37,447 bases of DNA from assembly GCA_015234045.1 (NCBI GenBank), contig JADFWU010000032.1, positions 1 to 37,447 of the forward strand. The letters are read 5' to 3'. A program made the translations under genes and the position numbers. Source of the stretch: Magnetococcales bacterium (GTDB lineage Bacteria > Pseudomonadota > Magnetococcia > Magnetococcales > JADFWU01). Below, piece by piece: positions 1-7,915 of the stretch. A model generated the notes under the pieces. The model was not told the origin of the DNA. It saw only the letters and a program-made list of their open reading frames with translations, and did not search any database. The first letter of the stretch is position 1. Every line of letters starts with the position of its first letter.

Positions 1-162
1 TCCCAGTCGCGCAGGATATTGATTCGTCCGCAAGGCGCAGAAATAGGAACTTGCTTGTATAAGCGCTCGGAAAAACTTAGAGCCTGCTCAGGAACTTAGA
101 ACCTATTGAAAATGAAACCGAAAAACGCACGGCAAACAAGCTTCGAATTGTCTTTCTAATCA

Positions 163-191
163 ATACGTATGGCCACACTGTCCATACGTAT
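163..191. promoter_or_regulatory. perfect 10-bp inverted repeat upstream of rpoD
   Basis: ATACGTATGG (163-172) and CCATACGTAT (182-191) form a perfect 10-bp inverted repeat around a 9-nt spacer. It ends 53 bp before the rpoD ATG. The core ATACGTAT is itself a palindrome, so each arm can also be read as a separate half-site. It could be an operator, a leader hairpin, or the terminator of a gene lying to the left, although no T-run follows it. The rest of 1-244 holds no open frame that I recognise. The first 60-100 bases may be the 3' end of an upstream gene (dnaG often precedes rpoD), but the translation does not prove it. Confidence 0.45.
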
Positions 192-244
192 ATGTAACGA
201 ACTAGAAACGCACAGTTGAATGCGTTCAGAACGGAATAATTGTT

Positions 245-2242
245 ATGACCGAAGAGATCCAAGAAAACCAAATGAAGCAGCTTATTAAGCAGGGCAAGAA
301 GCGTGGTTTTCTGACCTTCGAGGAAGTCAATGACTTCCTGCCCAACGATATCAACTCCGCTGAAAAAATTGAGGATGTGGTATCCATACTTGATGATATG
401 GGTATCAATCTCATTGAAGAAGCAGAAGCATCAGACACCTATAAGAAGCTTCAGGAAACCCGTGCAGCCAAGCAATCCAACCGGGAAGCACCAGCTGCAC
501 TCGAAGTATTGACCAAAAAACTCTCTCCAGATAGCGCCATCGCTGACATTGATCTCGGCAAGACCGATGATCCCGTTCGAATGTATCTTAGAGAGATGGG
601 TTCTGTTGAGCTTTTGACCCGTGAAGGTGAAATCGTCATTGCACGCCGTATTGAAGAAGGACGCAATGAAGTTATTTCAGCTATCTGTGATGCGCCTATA
701 ACGTTTCAGACCATCATGCATCTGGCTGAAAGATTACGCGAAGGCACAATCTCTCTTCGTGATATCCTCACGATCTCCATACCTCCCAGCACAACAGATG
801 ATGAGGATGAGGAGGACGAAGAAATAAGTGATGATAGTCTTGATGATGATGTTGTTGTTGAAGACGACGATGAAGATGAAGATGAAGATGATGATGAAGA
901 TGATGAAGATGATGATGAAGATGATCTAGAAGACGCAGAAGCAGACGAAGAAAAAGATGATGAGGTCGTTGCTCCATCAGGAGACAGCCTATATCTTCAA
1001 CAACTCATGGAAGAGACCCAGGTTAGCTTTGATATTATTGCCGCTGCAACTGAGAAACTAACGATTGTCCGTGCAGAGATGCTTCAGGCCAAAAAAGAGG
1101 GAGACGAGAGACACTTTGAGGCTAAACGCATCGCATATGACTTAACCAAACGTGAGATTGTCGAAACACTCACTTCAGTCAAGTTCTCTCTCAAGCTGTT
1201 GGATTCTCTCGTTGATGGCCTAAAAAGCTATGTTGAAGCAGCCCGCAAGGTCGAATCAAAAATTCTGAGTATTGCTGAACAGTGCAACGTGCCTAAAGAA
1301 GAATTTCTAAACGAGTATCTGGGTAATGAAGGTAAAATGCTCTGGATAGAGCGCTTTAGCGACCATCCAGACAAACATTGGAAACGCTTTTACCAGCATA
1401 AAGAGGAGCTAACCTCTTGCATCGAAGCACTGCATATAATCGAAGCGGATACCGGTCAAACGATTAGCGAATTAAAGATGACCAACCGCATGGTTGTAGA
1501 TGGTGAGCGTAGAGCAAATAAAGCCAAAAAAGAGATGGTAGAAGCCAACCTGCGTCTGGTTATTTCGATTGCCAAGAAATACACCAATCGAGGTCTTCAA
1601 TTTTTGGACCTGATTCAGGAAGGCAACATCGGCCTGATGAAGGCTGTTGATAAGTTTGAATGGCGGCGTGGCTATAAATTCTCAACCTATGCCACATGGT
1701 GGATTCGACAGGCCATCACCCGCTCAATTGCCGATCAGGCACGGACAATTCGTATTCCAGTTCATATGATTGAGACCATCAATAAACTGGTCCGTACCAG
1801 TCGATTGATGATCCAGGAAATGGGACGCGAACCCACACCAGAAGAGATCGCTGTTCGCATGGAGATGTCTCTGGACAAGGTACGCAAGGTTCTAAAAATT
1901 GCCAAAGAGCCGATCTCTCTTGAGACACCGGTCGGTGATGAAGAGGATTCTCATCTTGGTGATTTTATCGAAGATAAATCCATGCTTTCTCCGTCTGATT
2001 TGGCAATAATGTCCAACTTGCGCGACACCACCGGTCGTGTATTGAAAACATTGACGGAACGTGAAGAAAATGTCCTTCGCATGCGCTTTGGTATCGGCAT
2101 GCCAACGGACCACACATTGGAAGAGGTGGGACGCAAATTTCACGTCACACGGGAACGTATTCGACAGATTGAAGCCAAGGCACTGCGAAAACTTCGCCAT
2201 CCGACCCGTTCGAGGAAATTACGCAGTTTCCTTGAGTCGTAA
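245..2242 (+). CDS. rpoD: RNA polymerase primary sigma factor RpoD (sigma-70)
   Basis: Housekeeping sigma factor that directs core RNA polymerase to -35/-10 promoters. It has 665 residues. Region 1.1 is at the N-terminus ([17 protein letters not shown]). Region 1.2 ([20 protein letters not shown]) is near residues 105-130. A long non-conserved region follows. Region 2 ([31 protein letters not shown]) starts near residue 434. Regions 3 and 4 run to the C-terminus, with the recognition helix in [20 protein letters not shown]. Residues about 186-241 are almost pure Asp/Glu, longer than the usual acidic stretch of proteobacterial RpoD, and are encoded by GAT/GAA microsatellite-like DNA. The ATG start gives a complete region 1.1; the ribosome binding site is weak. 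The tRNA gene begins only 29 bp after the stop with no terminator between, so the two may share a transcript. Confidence 0.98.
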   Translation: MTEEIQENQMKQLIKQGKKRGFLTFEEVNDFLPNDINSAEKIEDVVSILDDMGINLIEEAEASDTYKKLQETRAAKQSNREAPAALEVLTKKLSPDSAIADIDLGKTDDPVRMYLREMGSVELLTREGEIVIARRIEEGRNEVISAICDAPITFQTIMHLAERLREGTISLRDILTISIPPSTTDDEDEEDEEISDDSLDDDVVVEDDDEDEDEDDDEDDEDDDEDDLEDAEADEEKDDEVVAPSGDSLYLQQLMEETQVSFDIIAAATEKLTIVRAEMLQAKKEGDERHFEAKRIAYDLTKREIVETLTSVKFSLKLLDSLVDGLKSYVEAARKVESKILSIAEQCNVPKEEFLNEYLGNEGKMLWIERFSDHPDKHWKRFYQHKEELTSCIEALHIIEADTGQTISELKMTNRMVVDGERRANKAKKEMVEANLRLVISIAKKYTNRGLQFLDLIQEGNIGLMKAVDKFEWRRGYKFSTYATWWIRQAITRSIADQARTIRIPVHMIETINKLVRTSRLMIQEMGREPTPEEIAVRMEMSLDKVRKVLKIAKEPISLETPVGDEEDSHLGDFIEDKSMLSPSDLAIMSNLRDTTGRVLKTLTEREENVLRMRFGIGMPTDHTLEEVGRKFHVTRERIRQIEAKALRKLRHPTRSRKLRSFLES

Positions 2243-2271
2243 TTCAGGTTATTATCCCTGTCACCATTGTT

Positions 2272-2347
2272 GGGCCCATAGCTCAGTGGTGAGAGCTGCC
2301 GGCTCATAACCGGCTGGTCCCAGGTTCGAATCCTGGTGGGCCCACCA
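2272..2347 (+). tRNA. tRNA with CAU anticodon, probably tRNA-Ile2 (lysidine type)
   Basis: A complete 76-nt cloverleaf with encoded CCA. The acceptor stem is GGGCCCA/TGGGCCC, the D arm GCTC/GAGC, the anticodon stem GCCGG/CCGGC around loop CTCATAA, and the T stem CCAGG/CCTGG around TTCGAAT. The anticodon is CAT, which fits elongator Met, initiator Met or Ile2. The acceptor pairs C4-G69 and C5-G68 are those that TilS uses in E. coli to tell tRNA-Ile2 from tRNA-Met, and E. coli also carries an Ile2 gene (ileX) near rpoD. I therefore favour Ile2, in which C34 becomes lysidine to read AUA. It lacks the three G-C pairs in the anticodon stem expected of an initiator. Confidence 0.93.
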
Positions 2348-2376
2348 TATTGATTTTAAAGGAAGTTCATAGTATG

Positions 2377-2408
2377 ATAGCCACTCTTCGGAGTGGCTAT
2401 ATTTTTTT
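2377..2408 (+). terminator. rho-independent terminator after the tRNA
   Basis: A perfect 10-bp stem (ATAGCCACTC / GAGTGGCTAT) closes a TTCG tetraloop and is followed by ATTTTTTT. It lies 29 bp after the tRNA and ends the rpoD-tRNA transcription unit. The open frame of the next gene remnant begins directly after it. Confidence 0.93.
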
Positions 2409-2449
2409 GACAAACCTATCCCTACCGTTTATCTCATCCAGTACAGTTT

Positions 2450-3313
2450 TTGGCGGCTGAACAGTACCAGAAGCCATATTTCGCTGGACTGGGAGAACAG
2501 TTTTCGAGAGAATTGGTGGAGGATTATGGTGTTCTGAAAATACCAACAGCCTCATTGGTGGCATTCCAGATGCTGCGCTATATGGTGCGCATTATGGAAC
2601 AGTTTAAGCAGGAATTGGACAGCGGTGAGCCTCTGCCACCCATCATTCCTCTACTCATCTATCACGGTCGAGAGGAGTGGTGCATTCCACCGAAGTTTTC
2701 CGCTCTGGTTGATGCTGAGGAGTCATGGCGGCCCTATTTGCTGGATTTCGGGTTTTCCGTATTGGATCTTGGCCGCATTGACAATGAGGATTTATCGCGG
2801 GATGACTTGTTGCGTGGTGGATTTCTGGCTTTAAAATGGGTGTTCCAGTCAGGTCTATCACCAGAAATTGTAGCGTCTATTGGTAAGGCGCTCCATGGAG
2901 ATACAGAGCTTGCTCAGCGTGCTTTGCTGTATCTGGTTCAAGCTTGTGAGGGTTTTGATATGAGCAGTATTCAGCTATTTACAGAAGAGGCTTTTCCTGG
3001 CGATGCTGACCAGTATGCTTCGCAATTTGCCAGAGAGATGATTGCCAAAGGTGAGGAACAAGGTCTCCAGAAAGGCCGCCTGGAAGGCCGTCAAGAAGGC
3101 CGCCTGGAAGGCCGTCAAGAAGGCCGTCAAGAAGGCCGTCTGGAAGGTGAGGCTGCCCTACTCCTTCGTCTTTTGCAACGTCGTTTTGGTCAATTGCCCC
3201 AATGGGCGGAAAATCAAGTGAGGGAAGCTGACCAGCTCAAACTTGAAATGTGGAGCGACCGAGTACTTGAGGCACGCTCTCTAGATGACATTTTTAAAAA
3301 AAATGAAAAGTAA
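2450..3313 (+). pseudogene. 5'-truncated Rpn/YhgA-like PD-(D/E)XK nuclease remnant
   Basis: The frame encodes 287 residues from a TTG codon. Residues about 35-100 (FQMLRYMVRIMEQF, then LPPIIPLLIYHGREEW) match the middle of the Rpn (recombination-promoting nuclease, formerly YhgA-like transposase) family. The C-terminus carries the typical Gly-Arg-Leu/Gln-Glu-Gly repeats and the LLRLLQRRFGQLP motif. The N-terminal nuclease core of the family, about 90-100 residues with the catalytic Asp and the Glu-His-Gln-Ser motif, is not recognisable. The frame is closed by a stop at 2408-2410 inside the preceding terminator's T-run. There is no ATG and no ribosome binding site. I read it as a gene that lost its 5' third. 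If translated it would lack nuclease activity. The family assignment is firm; pseudogene status is an inference. Confidence 0.7.
3073..3147 (+). repeat. 12-bp-based tandem repeat in the Rpn remnant
   Basis: The units GGCCGCCTGGAA and GGCCGTCAAGAA alternate about six times and encode (GRLE)(GRQE) repeats. Such repeats are common at the C-termini of Rpn proteins and are prone to slippage. The repeat stays in frame throughout. Confidence 0.8.
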
Positions 3314-3340
3314 AAACCGGACTCGGTATTTTCACAGAAA

Positions 3341-3410
3341 AGGAGTTCAGCGATCTTGGTAAACAGAGTTTAACAAAGATTTATTGTTAAATACTGTTAG
3401 CGTTACTCCT
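3341..3410. repeat. possible diverged repeat B element with internal palindrome
   Basis: The segment is bounded by AGGAGT (3341-3346) and ACTCCT (3405-3410), and the right end reads GCGTTACTCCT. This resembles the ends of the repeat B elements near 10.2-10.5 kb and 15.7 kb. Inside it, TTTAACAA (3369-3376) and TTGTTAAA (3384-3391) form a perfect 8-bp inverted repeat with a 7-nt spacer, 43 bp before the next start codon. That inner palindrome could equally be an operator for the next gene. No flanking duplication is evident here, so membership of the family is tentative. Confidence 0.35.
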
Positions 3411-3434
3411 GATTTTATCAAAAAAAAGAAATAA

Positions 3435-3995
3435 ATGCATATCTTACCGAAGCCGCCACACAAGTATCCCTGGTACGTCCGTCTGTTCTTTTGGAAACAA
3501 AAACACACCTATGGAAAGACTCTTGACCCTGGACTGTTATGGGGCAGATCACCACGGCTGTTTGCTACTGTAGCACTTCTTTATGGGGCGATTAATCGTC
3601 GGTCATCGCCGCTGGAACCATCGTTGCGTTCGCTGCTGACGGTACGGGTATCCCAGATCAATCACTGTGCTTTTTGCATTGATATCAACGCTAATACTCT
3701 CATAAAGCGGGGAGTGTCTCAGGAGAAGGTAGACCGCCTTTCCCATTGGTGGGAAGAACAAAATCTAGCTCACTTTTCACACAAAGAGCGCTTGGCTCTG
3801 GAGTACGCTGAAGCCATAACCTGGTGCGACCGTTATGTGGATGGTGAACTGATGGGGCGTTTGAAACAGACATTTGACGATGACAGCATTGTTGAGCTAA
3901 CGGGACTGGTGGCTTTCCAAAATCTATCTTCCAAGTTCAATGCCGCCTTAGATGTTCCACCACAAGGATTTTGCAAAATTCCTTCGAAAAAATAA
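3435..3995 (+). CDS. carboxymuconolactone decarboxylase / AhpD-like family protein
   Basis: 186 residues. Residues about 60-90 (EPSLRSLLTVRVSQINHCAFCIDINAN) are the CMD-family core: helix, then a CxxC pair (C78, C81). Known members are thiol peroxidase partners (AhpD) or decarboxylases. In AhpD a His four residues after the second Cys takes part in proton relay; here that position is Asn85, so the peroxidase chemistry may differ. The N-terminal 35 residues are basic and aromatic (WYVRLFFWKQK), which might associate with membrane. The start is the only ATG giving the whole fold; upstream sequence is A-rich without a clear Shine-Dalgarno. It stands alone, followed by a 260-bp gap. The substrate is unknown. 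Confidence 0.85.
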   Translation: MHILPKPPHKYPWYVRLFFWKQKHTYGKTLDPGLLWGRSPRLFATVALLYGAINRRSSPLEPSLRSLLTVRVSQINHCAFCIDINANTLIKRGVSQEKVDRLSHWWEEQNLAHFSHKERLALEYAEAITWCDRYVDGELMGRLKQTFDDDSIVELTGLVAFQNLSSKFNAALDVPPQGFCKIPSKK

Positions 3996-4100
3996 TCAGT
4001 TAACGTGTTATCCTTTTCTCCTACTCAATAATTCCATACACATAACTGATTGTTGCATTCAAGAAACGCCCCATTTCCTATGATGAATCCCTGATTTGAA

Positions 4101-4140
4101 GAACGGTTGACTGTTCAAATCTTAGGCGAAACCACTATAT
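4101..4140 (+). repeat. repeat A, copy 1
   Basis: GAACGGTTGACTGTTCAAAT followed by a C/T variant of TTAG and GAAACCACTATAT. It matches the copy at 5484 at nearly every position over about 40 bp, and shares a 30-bp core with the copy at 26040. It lies about 115 bp before the rubredoxin reductase start. TTGA-CTGT-TCAA at its centre is a short palindrome. Confidence 0.8.
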
Positions 4141-4255
4141 TATTTATTTTCAATGCATAATGGATTATTATAAATCTTACTTTTGAAGATGATGCCCTTA
4201 TCTAATCAATGAAAATTTTCAGATTATATCCCCTTCCCTCATTTGGAGAACTGGC

Positions 4256-5395
4256 ATGAATCCAATCATTATTGTCGGTACTGGCCTTGCTGGATACAGT
4301 GTGGCCAAGGAACTACGAAAAAATGGCTATGATGGCCCATTGACCATGGTTACCGCAGATGACGGACAGTTTTATTCAAAACCCCTCCTATCCAGCGCCT
4401 TGGCCAAAGGACAAAATGCCGAATCTTTGGCAACGTCTACTGGCGATGAAATGGCGAACACTCTCAACGCTACACTGTTAAATCATAGTGTTGTTGAATC
4501 CATTGATACAGATGCTCACACACTAACAATTGATGGAAAACGCCATCAATACAATCAATTGGTATTGGCAATCGGCGCATCGCCTATACGACTTCCTTTT
4601 AAGGGAGATGGCGCGAATGATGTATTGACCGTTAATAATCTAATGGACTATGCACAATTTCGTAATCAGTTGGAGAACACCAAATGCGTTGGCGTTATTG
4701 GTCCTGGATTGATCGGATCCGAATTTGCGAATGACATGCTCAAAAGTGGTTATAAAGTCGAATTGATAGGTCCTGATAAATGGCCCATCAGCACGCTGTT
4801 ACCAGAACAGGCAGGCCGTTGTTTACAGAAAAGTTTATCCGATGCAGGCGCAATCTGGCATTTGGAAACCTTTAATGGTTCCATCGACAAGAGCGGATCT
4901 GGTTTTCGAACCGAGCTACAGAACGGATCAATAGTGGAGGTAGATCTTTTTCTCTCTGCTGTTGGTGTTAAGCCGGAAATCACGTTGGCGAAAGCGTCTG
5001 GACTTCAAGTTAATCGCGGTATTGTCACTGATGAATTTCTCAATTGCAGCGCGAAAGATGTTTTTGCATTGGGAGACTGTGCAGAAGTAGCTGGAAAAAA
5101 TCTGCCCTATGTGGCACCGCTTATGATCGCAGCCAGAGCACTTGCAAAGACATTAACAGGAGCGCAAACCCGGGTTATTTATCCGTATATGCCGGTGGTC
5201 ATAAAAACCACACTGCATTCAATTGTGACATTACCACCTGCACCCGGTAGTCCCGGAGCATGGCAAGTTGATGGTAATGATGATGGTGTTGTTGGACGAT
5301 TCTTCTCACCCGATGACATCATGAGTGGTTTTTGTTTGACTGGTAATAAAATCTCCCAAAAAGCCAGCCTGTTAAAGGAAATGCCTGCGCTATAG
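4256..5395 (+). CDS. rubredoxin-NAD(+) reductase
   Basis: Flavoprotein that passes electrons from NAD(P)H to rubredoxin, used in oxygen or peroxide detoxification or in alkane hydroxylation. It has 379 residues, close to Pseudomonas RubB (about 384). The N-terminal FAD fold has GTGLAG at residues 8-13. A second dinucleotide motif, GPGLIG, lies at 149-154. The LAIGASP motif is at 104-110 and DVFALGDCAEVAG (268-280) closes the FAD site. The C-terminal domain (residues about 310-379) matches the compact rubredoxin-reductase C-domain and not the larger dimer domain of glutathione reductases. The ATG has GGAGA 8 bp upstream. No rubredoxin or alkane hydroxylase gene is visible in the window. The gene lies between two direct copies of repeat A, which hints at acquisition as a cassette. 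Confidence 0.9.
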   Translation: MNPIIIVGTGLAGYSVAKELRKNGYDGPLTMVTADDGQFYSKPLLSSALAKGQNAESLATSTGDEMANTLNATLLNHSVVESIDTDAHTLTIDGKRHQYNQLVLAIGASPIRLPFKGDGANDVLTVNNLMDYAQFRNQLENTKCVGVIGPGLIGSEFANDMLKSGYKVELIGPDKWPISTLLPEQAGRCLQKSLSDAGAIWHLETFNGSIDKSGSGFRTELQNGSIVEVDLFLSAVGVKPEITLAKASGLQVNRGIVTDEFLNCSAKDVFALGDCAEVAGKNLPYVAPLMIAARALAKTLTGAQTRVIYPYMPVVIKTTLHSIVTLPPAPGSPGAWQVDGNDDGVVGRFFSPDDIMSGFCLTGNKISQKASLLKEMPAL

Positions 5396-5483
5396 CAAAG
5401 CTTCAGAGAAAGGTCGTGCAAGGGAGGACTTCAGCTTTTGATATGAGAAACAGATCATCAGAGCAAAAACATCACCAGGGCTG

Positions 5484-5523
5484 GAACGGTTGACTGTTCA
5501 AATTTTAGACGAAAGCACTATAC
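5484..5523 (+). repeat. repeat A, copy 2
   Basis: Direct repeat of the 4101 copy: GAACGGTTGACTGTTCAAAT, then TTTAGACGAAAGCACTATA. It lies between the convergent rubredoxin reductase and membrane-protein genes. Upstream it shares CCAGGGCTG with the third copy (CCAGGTCTG). Confidence 0.8.
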
Positions 5524-5565
5524 AAATCGAACTCGCTATAGAAGTCAATTGTCACTTTGAATTGC

Positions 5566-6153
5566 TCACCGAATCAGCGCCGCTGCCAATTCCAAAAACA
5601 GTGCCATGGAAACCACGATCATAAAAAGTGCCTGTCGTTTGGGAACGCCGAACACAACATGGGCCGCTTGGTAGAGAAGCCAATTTTCCAATAAGATAAT
5701 TGAGATGTGCCAGGGAACTATCACCTCTGGTCCAGCCATGTTATTGGCAATCAGGATATTATCTATCACAAGTGCAGGTAACCATGGCGTAAAACAAGAA
5801 AAACCGACCACTGTCAAACAGGTTTTAAACGATACTTTCTGCTTGCTGCGATAGTTGACCAGCATAAAAAACCAAATACCAAGGCAGGTTACAATAACCA
5901 AACCATATGGACCGTAGCCAAATATCTCGTAGAACCTGTACTCCCGGGCCGAGAGTCCAAAGGGCGGTGCTTGAAGCATGGGGGTGTTTTGCAAGTAGAG
6001 ATTACTGACAGTGATAAAAGAGGTACTCATCCAGCGAAAAACTTGTAACAGCACGGCCACCAGCAAAAAGTCACCGCTGATGATCTCTCGCAGGGTTGCC
6101 TGCTGTGAAAAGGGTAGCTTTAGTGCCAGCATCAGTCCCTGTTTCATGAGCAT
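5566..6153 (-). CDS. multi-pass membrane protein of unknown function
   Basis: 195 residues with about five hydrophobic segments (near residues 26-48, 83-97, 110-126, 146-160 and 175-193). The loop EYRFYEIFGYGPYGLV, the segment GFSCFTPWLPALVIDN and the segment GPEVIVPWHISII look like conserved motifs: Gly-Pro and Trp in short inter-helix turns. The overall plan resembles small Yip1-like polytopic proteins, but I cannot name the family with confidence. The start is 8 bp after the stop of the cyclic-nucleotide-binding gene, so the two are surely cotranscribed and probably act together. It is the last gene of the minus-strand run that includes the FAD oxidoreductase. Confidence 0.8.
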   Translation of the reverse strand: MLMKQGLMLALKLPFSQQATLREIISGDFLLVAVLLQVFRWMSTSFITVSNLYLQNTPMLQAPPFGLSAREYRFYEIFGYGPYGLVIVTCLGIWFFMLVNYRSKQKVSFKTCLTVVGFSCFTPWLPALVIDNILIANNMAGPEVIVPWHISIILLENWLLYQAAHVVFGVPKRQALFMIVVSMALFLELAAALIR

Positions 6154-6161
6154 CTCCCCAA

Positions 6162-6566
6162 TTATGCGTCTTTGGTTTTTGCTTTTAGCTTAACAATCTC
6201 AGCATTAAGAGTGCGTATTCGTTCGGATAGTTTCTTAAAAATCCGCATTGCCAATGCCGGGTCAGCCTGGATTCTCTGTAAAAACCCTTTACTGTCTACT
6301 GTCAACACCCGCGCCTTGCCCCTGGCACGCACGGAAGCCGAGCGGGGCAATTTATCGAAGCAGGACATTTCACCAAATACTTCGTCCTGTTCCAGAACCG
6401 CCAGAACAGTCAATTCTCCAGCAGGATCATCCTCCGCATAGGCAACCACTTCCACTGCGCCTTTGAGGATGACAAACATGGTATCCGCCTCCTCTCCCTG
6501 TCGGATGATCACCTCACCATCGTTGTATTTCCTGCCCACTGTATTTTCATGTTGATGGAACAGCAT
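6162..6566 (-). CDS. stand-alone cyclic-nucleotide-binding domain protein
   Basis: 134 residues forming one Crp/Fnr-type cNMP-binding beta-roll: VGRKYNDGEVIIRQGEEAD, MFVILKGAVEVV, the phosphate-binding-cassette-like stretch FGEMSCFDKLPRSASVRA, then a C-terminal helix. There is no helix-turn-helix, so it is not a DNA-binding regulator. The cassette has the Glu and Arg (GEMS...RSASV) that bind the sugar-phosphate in true cAMP/cGMP sensors, so ligand binding is plausible. It lies between the FAD oxidoreductase gene (29 bp upstream) and the membrane-protein gene (8 bp downstream). It probably regulates one of these by protein contact. Confidence 0.88.
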   Translation of the reverse strand: MLFHQHENTVGRKYNDGEVIIRQGEEADTMFVILKGAVEVVAYAEDDPAGELTVLAVLEQDEVFGEMSCFDKLPRSASVRARGKARVLTVDSKGFLQRIQADPALAMRIFKKLSERIRTLNAEIVKLKAKTKDA

Positions 6567-6595
6567 TAAGCTTAACCTTTTGAAAAATCACACTA

Positions 6596-7915
6596 TCAAA
6601 ACAACGACTTTATCGCATGTCCAAAAAGCCGGAACAGTACATCCGGCCTCATGGAACGCTGAACGATTTCCCAATAACTACCGCTTCCGGTGAAAGTATC
6701 CCATAAAGCACCACTTAACGGGCGTTTGCTGTGATCTTTATTTTGCTCACTGCGGATTGCTGCCAACATCGCTTCACGCATGGGACGTACTGCCCGAAAT
6801 ACGGTATCCAATGTGAAGAGCATATGCCCTAAGCGATTATCACGGGACATTGTGGTACATGTTGGTTGATAGAATCGTTTAAAATCAGCACGGGATGTAC
6901 CATTGGTTACCACAGTATTAGCACATGCTTTGGCCATTCGATAAGCCGCACCGATACCATCTTTATAAAGCCGAGATACTGCGCAATCACCAACCATCAC
7001 CACACGATCACTATAGTAGTTTGTCGCATCGCCAAAATGGATTTGTGGATGACATTGACAAGGTTGTACCGGAATTTCCCAACCCAACGGAAAACAGCCT
7101 TGCAATTGTGGTGAACGAAGCACTTTATTAATCAACGCTTTATTGATTCCATCACCCAGAATGATGAATGTTGCGTAATCCCCTTTAGGTGTCAAAGCCG
7201 CAAATTTCAGACCCGGAATATCCAGGAGAAAGACGTTCATGGCGTTGCCAAGCAGTTTTTGAACCTGCTGGTGACCATAGTAAAATTCCGCCACAAAGGC
7301 TTTGGTCGTTTTTGGGGGTCGATAGCCAAACCCCATATTTTCGAACAGTTCAAGAGAGGGCCTATGTAATCCTACCGCACCGACCAAAAGATCATAGGTG
7401 CGTGGATTATGGCCATCAAAATAAACCTGCGGCCTTTGGTCCGCATCCCAAGAGAGATCTCTTACGCGGTGAGGAATATGTACTGCACCCTTTTTTAACG
7501 CCTGTTGCAACAAAAACCAGTCAAAACTATCCCAAGGCAGTGGGCGTTGATTCTCAGCACCTTTGGGACCACCACCGCGATAGATGCAGGCTATCCGCAT
7601 CTCATCCAAATGTGACCGGATACTGACGCTTCCGCTATTGGTGTGCAGAATATAGGTATCAATGGTATCGATAATGACATTGGATGGCAGATGAATCCCT
7701 TCTGTGGCGAGCAACTCCACTAAAGATTCAGAAATAATACCGCCGCACATGTTGCAACCAGGCGGACCGGTTCTATAAAATGCGCGCGGTTCGTACAGAT
7801 CCAACGATAAAGAGATTCCAAGCCGTTCAGCAAGATCCAAAATGGCAAAAGCAGTCAGAGAGCCAGCCGGTCCACCACCAACGATAGCCACACGACTATT
7901 ATTGGTCAGTTTCAC
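6596..7915 (-). CDS. FAD-dependent oxidoreductase, geranylgeranyl-reductase-like
   Basis: 439 residues of the large FAD group that includes geranylgeranyl reductases, halogenases and aromatic hydroxylases. The N-terminus has VAIVGGGPAG (dinucleotide motif at 13-18). A Cys pair follows at C54 and C57 in GPPGCNMCGGIISESL; in geranylgeranyl reductases a Cys-Gly-Gly at this place sits over the flavin. The second FAD motif, VVMVGDCAVSRLYKDGIGAAY, is near residue 305. The substrate is not evident. The start is GTG, overlapping the stop of the MBL gene by four bases (GTGA), so the two are translationally coupled. The C-terminal 80 residues are rich in Arg and might touch the membrane. A lipid or isoprenoid substrate is an inference from the family and the membrane-protein neighbour. 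Confidence 0.87.
   Translation of the reverse strand: MKLTNNSRVAIVGGGPAGSLTAFAILDLAERLGISLSLDLYEPRAFYRTGPPGCNMCGGIISESLVELLATEGIHLPSNVIIDTIDTYILHTNSGSVSIRSHLDEMRIACIYRGGGPKGAENQRPLPWDSFDWFLLQQALKKGAVHIPHRVRDLSWDADQRPQVYFDGHNPRTYDLLVGAVGLHRPSLELFENMGFGYRPPKTTKAFVAEFYYGHQQVQKLLGNAMNVFLLDIPGLKFAALTPKGDYATFIILGDGINKALINKVLRSPQLQGCFPLGWEIPVQPCQCHPQIHFGDATNYYSDRVVMVGDCAVSRLYKDGIGAAYRMAKACANTVVTNGTSRADFKRFYQPTCTTMSRDNRLGHMLFTLDTVFRAVRPMREAMLAAIRSEQNKDHSKRPLSGALWDTFTGSGSYWEIVQRSMRPDVLFRLFGHAIKSLF

Noticed and set aside
2272-2347. Reading the CAU tRNA as initiator tRNA-Met
   Set aside because: The anticodon stem lacks the three consecutive G-C pairs and the first base pair is G-C, unlike the mismatched C1-A72 of bacterial initiators.
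7189-7626. 145-codon plus-strand open frame opposite the FAD oxidoreductase
   Set aside because: The minus strand has a complete flavoprotein with all motifs; this frame has no recognisable domain.
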